From Candidatus Desantisbacteria bacterium CG1_02_38_46 (GTDB taxonomy: Bacteria; Desantisbacteria; UBA1551; UBA1559), in the NCBI GenBank assembly GCA_001871015.1, contig MNUO01000049.1, positions 1 through 17,394 on the forward strand: a stretch of DNA of 17,394 nt. The letters run 5' to 3'. Positions within the stretch are counted from its first letter, which is position 1. Every line of letters begins with the position of its first letter. The notes beneath the pieces are model-generated. The model worked only from the letters and a program-made list of their open reading frames with translations, did no database searches and was not told the DNA's origin. Made by a program: the position numbers and the translations under genes. Positions 14,842 to 17,394 of this stretch are shown here, piece after piece.

Positions 14842-16041
14842 TTAAGTATACGCTGCATTTATTTTCACATATCCTGGCGTCAAGTCTGATGTCCAGACAC
14901 TACACTTACCTTTCCCGATACCAAGGTCAACAAAAATTACTATCTCATTATTAGACAATAACCTCTTTGCTCTTTCTCTTCCTCCTGAAACTGGCGCATT
15001 GTTACAAACCACAGGGATTCCACTAAAAAAGACATCTATTTTATTTGGGTTGAGTTTTATTGGGGCATTCCCAACTGCAGATACAATCCTGCCCCAATTT
15101 GGGTCTTCGCCGTACATGGCGGTTTTAACCAAATTTGAATTCGCAATGGAGAAAGCTGCTATTTTCGCTTCGGCAAAACTTGCAGCACCTGCAACTTTCA
15201 CTTCTATAAACTTAGTTGCCCCCTCTGCATCCTTTACCATCATTTTTGCCAGGAAGGTACACACATAACTCAGGACTTGCTGAAATATCCTGTATGCCGA
15301 AGAATTTCTATATACCTTCTCATTGCCAGCCAACCCATTAGCAAGCACAGCGACCATATCATTTGTGCTCCTGTCACCATCAACTGTAATTAAATTAAAA
15401 GAACTATCAACAGATGTTTTCAGTGCAGATTTTAGTGCATTTCTGTCTATTAATATATCCGTTGTCAAAAAACACAGCATTGTTGCCATATTGGGATAAA
15501 TCATTCCCGAACCCTTGGCAATTCCACCTATTCTGACTGGCACACCATCAATTTTTATCTCAACTGCAATTTCTTTTTTAATTTTGTCAGTTGTCAGAAT
15601 TGCTAGCGCAGCATCTGAACTGCCATTGCTGTCCAACATTGAAACTACTTTTTTTATTCCTTGTTTTATTTTATCCATTGGAAGGGACATGCCGATTTTA
15701 CCAGTTGAAGCAACAAGCACACTGTTTTTCTGGATTCCAAATTCCTTTGCTGTAAACTCAACAGTTTCCTTTACATCTTCAATCCCCTTTTTACCTGTAC
15801 AGGCATTAGCGCTTCCGCTATTGGCAACTATTGCCTGGATTTTGCTTCCCTTACGGATAGCATCCTGGCTTACTAATATTGACGCTGCCTTCACTTTATT
15901 GGAAGTAAAAACAGCAGCAGCATTGGCTGGAACTTCGCAGTAAATGATTGCAAGGTCTTTCTTTTTCTTTTTTATCCCGCAGTGAACTCCTGCAGCTTTA
16001 AAACCTTTAGGGGCAGTAATACTACCTTCGATAATTTTCAT
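14842..16041 (-). CDS. argJ: Glutamate N-acetyltransferase / amino-acid acetyltransferase (ArgJ)
   Basis: Moves the acetyl group from N-acetylornithine to glutamate, and in bifunctional forms also acetylates glutamate from acetyl-CoA. The 399-residue precursor carries the self-cleavage site in MIYPNMATMLCF (180-191); the chain would be cut between A186 and T187, T187 becoming the nucleophile. Other landmarks are VANSGSANACTG (72-83), STGKIGMSLP, TVDGDRSTNDM and GEDPNWGRIVSAVG. It is the first arginine gene of the operon. A GAAAGGGA ribosome binding site precedes the ATG. The 45-bp gap upstream contains no clear promoter, so the operon may start inside or before the neighbouring toxin genes. 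Confidence 0.97.
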   Translation of the reverse strand: MKIIEGSITAPKGFKAAGVHCGIKKKKKDLAIIYCEVPANAAAVFTSNKVKAASILVSQDAIRKGSKIQAIVANSGSANACTGKKGIEDVKETVEFTAKEFGIQKNSVLVASTGKIGMSLPMDKIKQGIKKVVSMLDSNGSSDAALAILTTDKIKKEIAVEIKIDGVPVRIGGIAKGSGMIYPNMATMLCFLTTDILIDRNALKSALKTSVDSSFNLITVDGDRSTNDMVAVLANGLAGNEKVYRNSSAYRIFQQVLSYVCTFLAKMMVKDAEGATKFIEVKVAGAASFAEAKIAAFSIANSNLVKTAMYGEDPNWGRIVSAVGNAPIKLNPNKIDVFFSGIPVVCNNAPVSGGRERAKRLLSNNEIVIFVDLGIGKGKCSVWTSDLTPGYVKINAAYT

Positions 16042-16086
16042 TCTTTGATTCCCTTTCTGTTCTTATTCGTAAGTTAAAGTGCATAG

Positions 16087-16488
16087 CTATGGGACGACTC
16101 GTTTTATGCCTTCTATTTTATCAAAATCTTCATCATAACTGTAGATCTCTTTTATTCCTTCTTTTATCACACAGGCAGCATTATAGGCGTCTGCAAACGA
16201 TATATTTTTTTCAATATAGAAATCAAGGGCATGTTCATAAATTTCTCTATTTGCCAGATGAAGACCTTTGAGTGCTAAAATCGGCAACAAAAGATTTTTA
16301 ATTTCTTGCCCTGGTATTCCATAAGATTTTTCAAGGGTGAAAATCGTCTCAAAGATTACAAGCGGAGACATTGTGATTATTTCTTCGTTCTTCTCAACCC
16401 TTTTAAACAGAGCGAGCACCTTATTGGCTTTTTCTTTATCATCCTTGGTGAAAAAGCGAATCAAAAGGTTGGTGTCAATAAAGCGCAT
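16087..16488 (-). CDS. vapC: VapC-like PIN-domain toxin ribonuclease (copy 2)
   Basis: A 133-residue PIN protein with the acidic residues D5 (FIDTN), E47 (VIFETIF), D100 (SFADAY) and D119 (SYDEDF), so it should be an active endoribonuclease. It is recognisably related to the other PIN toxin 9 kb away: the start DTN-(I/L)(I/L)-(I/L)R, the LEK-Y pattern near residue 53 and the ending YDE-DF-KIEG are shared. It starts two bases after its antitoxin gene's stop codon. Only 45 bases separate it from argJ in the same direction. Confidence 0.9.
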   Translation of the reverse strand: MRFIDTNLLIRFFTKDDKEKANKVLALFKRVEKNEEIITMSPLVIFETIFTLEKSYGIPGQEIKNLLLPILALKGLHLANREIYEHALDFYIEKNISFADAYNAACVIKEGIKEIYSYDEDFDKIEGIKRVVP

Positions 16489-16490
16489 AG

Positions 16491-16748
16491 CTAAACTTCC
16501 TTCCTGACTTCTTCGGCTACTTTCTCTTCAAACGATTTCCTTAATTTTTTGAAATCCTCGGGCATGTGTTTAGGGCGCACGCGTCCAAAAGCGGATTCTA
16601 AATTAAGAATGGGCCGTATTTTAATTCCATTATCCTCAATGTCAAATTCAATTTTATCCCCCGCTCCAATTTTTAAAATTTCTCTTACTCTCTTAGGAAT
16701 GGTCGCCTGCCCTTTCGGGTTCAATGTAGTAACAATGCTTGTTTTCAT
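16491..16748 (-). CDS. vapB: AbrB/SpoVT-type antitoxin, VapB-like (copy 2)
   Basis: An 85-residue protein from ATG 16748, chosen because GAGGGGGG ends about five bases upstream; an upstream TTG start would run through that site. An AbrB-type DNA-binding domain (about 2-45: TTLNPKGQATIPKRVREILK, GAGDKIEFDIEDN, GIKIRP) is followed by a charged tail (KKLRKSFEEKVAEEVRKEV) that probably binds the PIN toxin encoded next. No convincing promoter is visible just upstream; a TTGACA at 16783-16778 (minus) lacks a -10 box and is part of an inverted repeat. Confidence 0.86.
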   Translation of the reverse strand: MKTSIVTTLNPKGQATIPKRVREILKIGAGDKIEFDIEDNGIKIRPILNLESAFGRVRPKHMPEDFKKLRKSFEEKVAEEVRKEV

Positions 16749-16772
16749 AATAACCCCCCTCAATAATTTTTG

Positions 16773-16867
16773 GTAGTGTCAAAAATATCTTAGCAGTTTT
16801 ATTAATGTAGGGACGGAGATTTGAAGATTTAGTCTCCCTCCCCCTTTTTTTGATACTTTTGACCTAC
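16773..16867. repeat. 95-bp inverted-repeat element, possible MITE or transposon end
   Basis: GTAGTGTCAAAAATATC (16773-16789) is matched in inverted form by GATACTTTTGACCTAC (16852-16867), whose reverse complement is GTAGGTCAAAAGTATC. The arms differ by one gap and one base. They enclose a second, G-rich stem-loop. No coding frame is evident. It could be a miniature element or the left end of the element carrying the gene at 17129. Confidence 0.5.
16810..16851 (+). terminator. Terminator-like hairpin facing the gene at 17129
   Basis: GGGACGGAGA (16810-16819) pairs with TCTCCCTCCC (16833-16842) with one mismatch; the loop is 13 bases. CC and seven T (16845-16851) follow on the plus strand. 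No plus-strand gene ends here within the window, so it would stop transcription coming from outside and heading toward the downstream gene. Confidence 0.5.
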
Positions 16868-16904
16868 TTTTTGTTTTTAAAAAATATATTAAAATTAGCA
16901 GTAG

Positions 16905-17036
16905 TGCTTAGTGGATAATGTGGGTCCCCCTGCTTGTCTGCGTCAAGCAGACAGGGGGATCCAAGCGATGTGGAAACTGTGTCTCCGATGCAACATCGGA
17001 GCATCAGTTTCCACAGAGCGTCATTATCCACAAGCA
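16905..17036. other. Three-way-junction fold of nested inverted repeats
   Basis: The outer stem is TGCTTAGTGGATAATG (16905-16920) with CATTATCCACAAGCA (17022-17036): 15 pairs with one bulged A. Arm A (16922-16962) has CCCCC/GGGGG, a left bulge TGCT, then TGTCTGC/GCAGACA and loop GTCAA. Arm B (16970-17014) has GTGGAAACTG/CAGTTTCCAC, a 3x3 internal loop, CTCCGATG/CATCGGAG and loop CAA. No coding frame is evident. It could act as folded RNA, extruded DNA or a transposase recognition site; function unknown. Confidence 0.65.
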
Positions 17037-17052
17037 AAGTTTATATAAGTCC

Positions 17053-17133
17053 CTCATGGACTTGCCTTCTTTAAAAATTTGAGTATAATAAACTCAAATA
17101 TTTTAAATCTTCTTTCGGAGGTAAGTCCATGAG
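17053..17133 (+). promoter_or_regulatory. Long hairpin that can mask the ribosome binding site and start codon
   Basis: CTCATGGACTT (17053-17063) is the exact inverted copy of AAGTCCATGAG (17123-17133), which contains the start codon. The pairing extends over the GGAGGT ribosome binding site as 17 bp with two G-U pairs in RNA. An inner stem pairs TTTAAAAATTTGAGT (17071-17085) with ACTCAAATATTTTAAA (17092-17107). A nine-base bulge lies on the 3' side. Only transcripts starting upstream contain the left arm. Confidence 0.7.
17062..17089 (+). promoter_or_regulatory. Promoter of the plus-strand gene at 17129
   Basis: TTGCCT (17062-17067) and TATAAT (17084-17089) with 16 bases between. The -10 box lies at the tip of the long hairpin. 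Transcription would start near 17096, leaving the ribosome binding site unpaired. Confidence 0.55.
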
Positions 17134-17394
17134 AAAAATAGAGCGATTCGTTATCTGGATATGTTCTAAGTTTACTCGTAATGAAATAGAACAAATTATT
17201 CAAGGACTACAAGATGTTTTAGCAAATCGTAATCCCGAAGTTAAACCCAGGGATGATTTCAAAGAAAAACATCCAAACTGGCGTAATTTCTACGTTGATC
17301 CTAACCTACCACTTCCAGCAAAAGAAGAATCAGGCCCTAAGTTAGACTGGAAAGAATTGCTAAAACAATACGAGAAAGAGCATGGCGAATCTTT
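17129..17394 (+). CDS. N-terminal part of an unidentified protein, possibly a transposase
   Basis: The frame starts at ATG 17129 with GGAGGT (17118-17123) five bases upstream and stays open to the window edge (88 codons). The protein starts MRKIERFVIWICSKFTRNE, followed by EQIIQGLQDVLANRNPEVKP and a proline- and charge-rich linker (51-88). I do not see a diagnostic domain in this part. The general look resembles, from memory, N-termini of transposases in uncultured bacteria, and the upstream read-through protection is a known transposase feature; both are weak grounds. It is the only clear plus-strand gene. A DNA-binding or regulatory protein is the alternative. Confidence 0.7.
   Translation, partial: MRKIERFVIWICSKFTRNEIEQIIQGLQDVLANRNPEVKPRDDFKEKHPNWRNFYVDPNLPLPAKEESGPKLDWKELLKQYEKEHGES

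Noticed and set aside
15515-15943. A 142-codon plus-strand frame opposite argJ
   Set aside because: Composition mirrors argJ codons and there is no ribosome binding site; shadow frame.
16042-16086. ArgR operator upstream of argJ
   Set aside because: No pair of sites resembling a known arginine box could be made out in the 45 bases.
17129-17394. IS200/IS605 Y1 transposase
   Set aside because: The upstream structures resemble IS200 logic, but the visible N-terminus does not resemble Y1 transposases and no HUH motif is seen in the 88 residues available.

Overview
The window reads as a piece of a diderm (Gram-negative type) bacterial chromosome of moderately low G+C. It encodes a TolC-type outer-membrane channel, a CsgG-type lipoprotein with a lipobox, and an MltG lytic transglycosylase. 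Divergence from textbook proteobacteria and many dispersed palindromes suggest an uncultured lineage. The style resembles candidate phyla such as Omnitrophota, but that is an impression and not something the sequence proves. Almost every gene lies on the minus strand, so it is easiest to read from right to left.

Layout. 1-839 (minus): a DUF1670-family protein running off the left edge, preceded by two promoter-like sites. 1014-4919 (minus): a tripartite export operon (TolC-like channel, HlyD/MacA-like adaptor, MacB-like permease without ATPase), ending in what looks like the amputated 3' end of a second permease. 4920-5166: a cluster of C-run/G-run palindromes and 17-bp repeats. 5167-6530 (minus): a cold-shock protein and a GAF-HD-GYP signalling protein. 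6624-7257 (minus): a VapBC toxin-antitoxin pair. 7348-16041 (minus): a compact arginine operon argJ-argB-argD-argF-argG-argH, continuing through a CsgG-family lipoprotein into mltG with gaps of only a few bases. 16087-16748 (minus): a second VapBC pair. 16764-17128: dense secondary-structure DNA leading into a plus-strand gene at 17129 that runs off the right edge and may be a transposase.

The arginine genes encode glutamate to arginine through the cyclic acetyl pathway except ArgC, and argA is not needed because ArgJ recycles acetyl groups. The export operon would need an ATPase from elsewhere. Both window ends carry genes of mobile or regulatory character.

The most interesting material is non-coding. 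The gene at 17129 is preceded by three stacked structures: a hairpin with a T-tract (16810-16851), a three-way-junction fold (16905-17036), and a long hairpin (17053-17133). The last would mask the ribosome binding site and start codon in read-through transcripts but not in transcripts from the gene's own promoter, whose -10 box sits in the hairpin loop. One arm of the three-way junction has the same bulged C-run/G-run design as two palindromes 12 kb away at 4944-5100.
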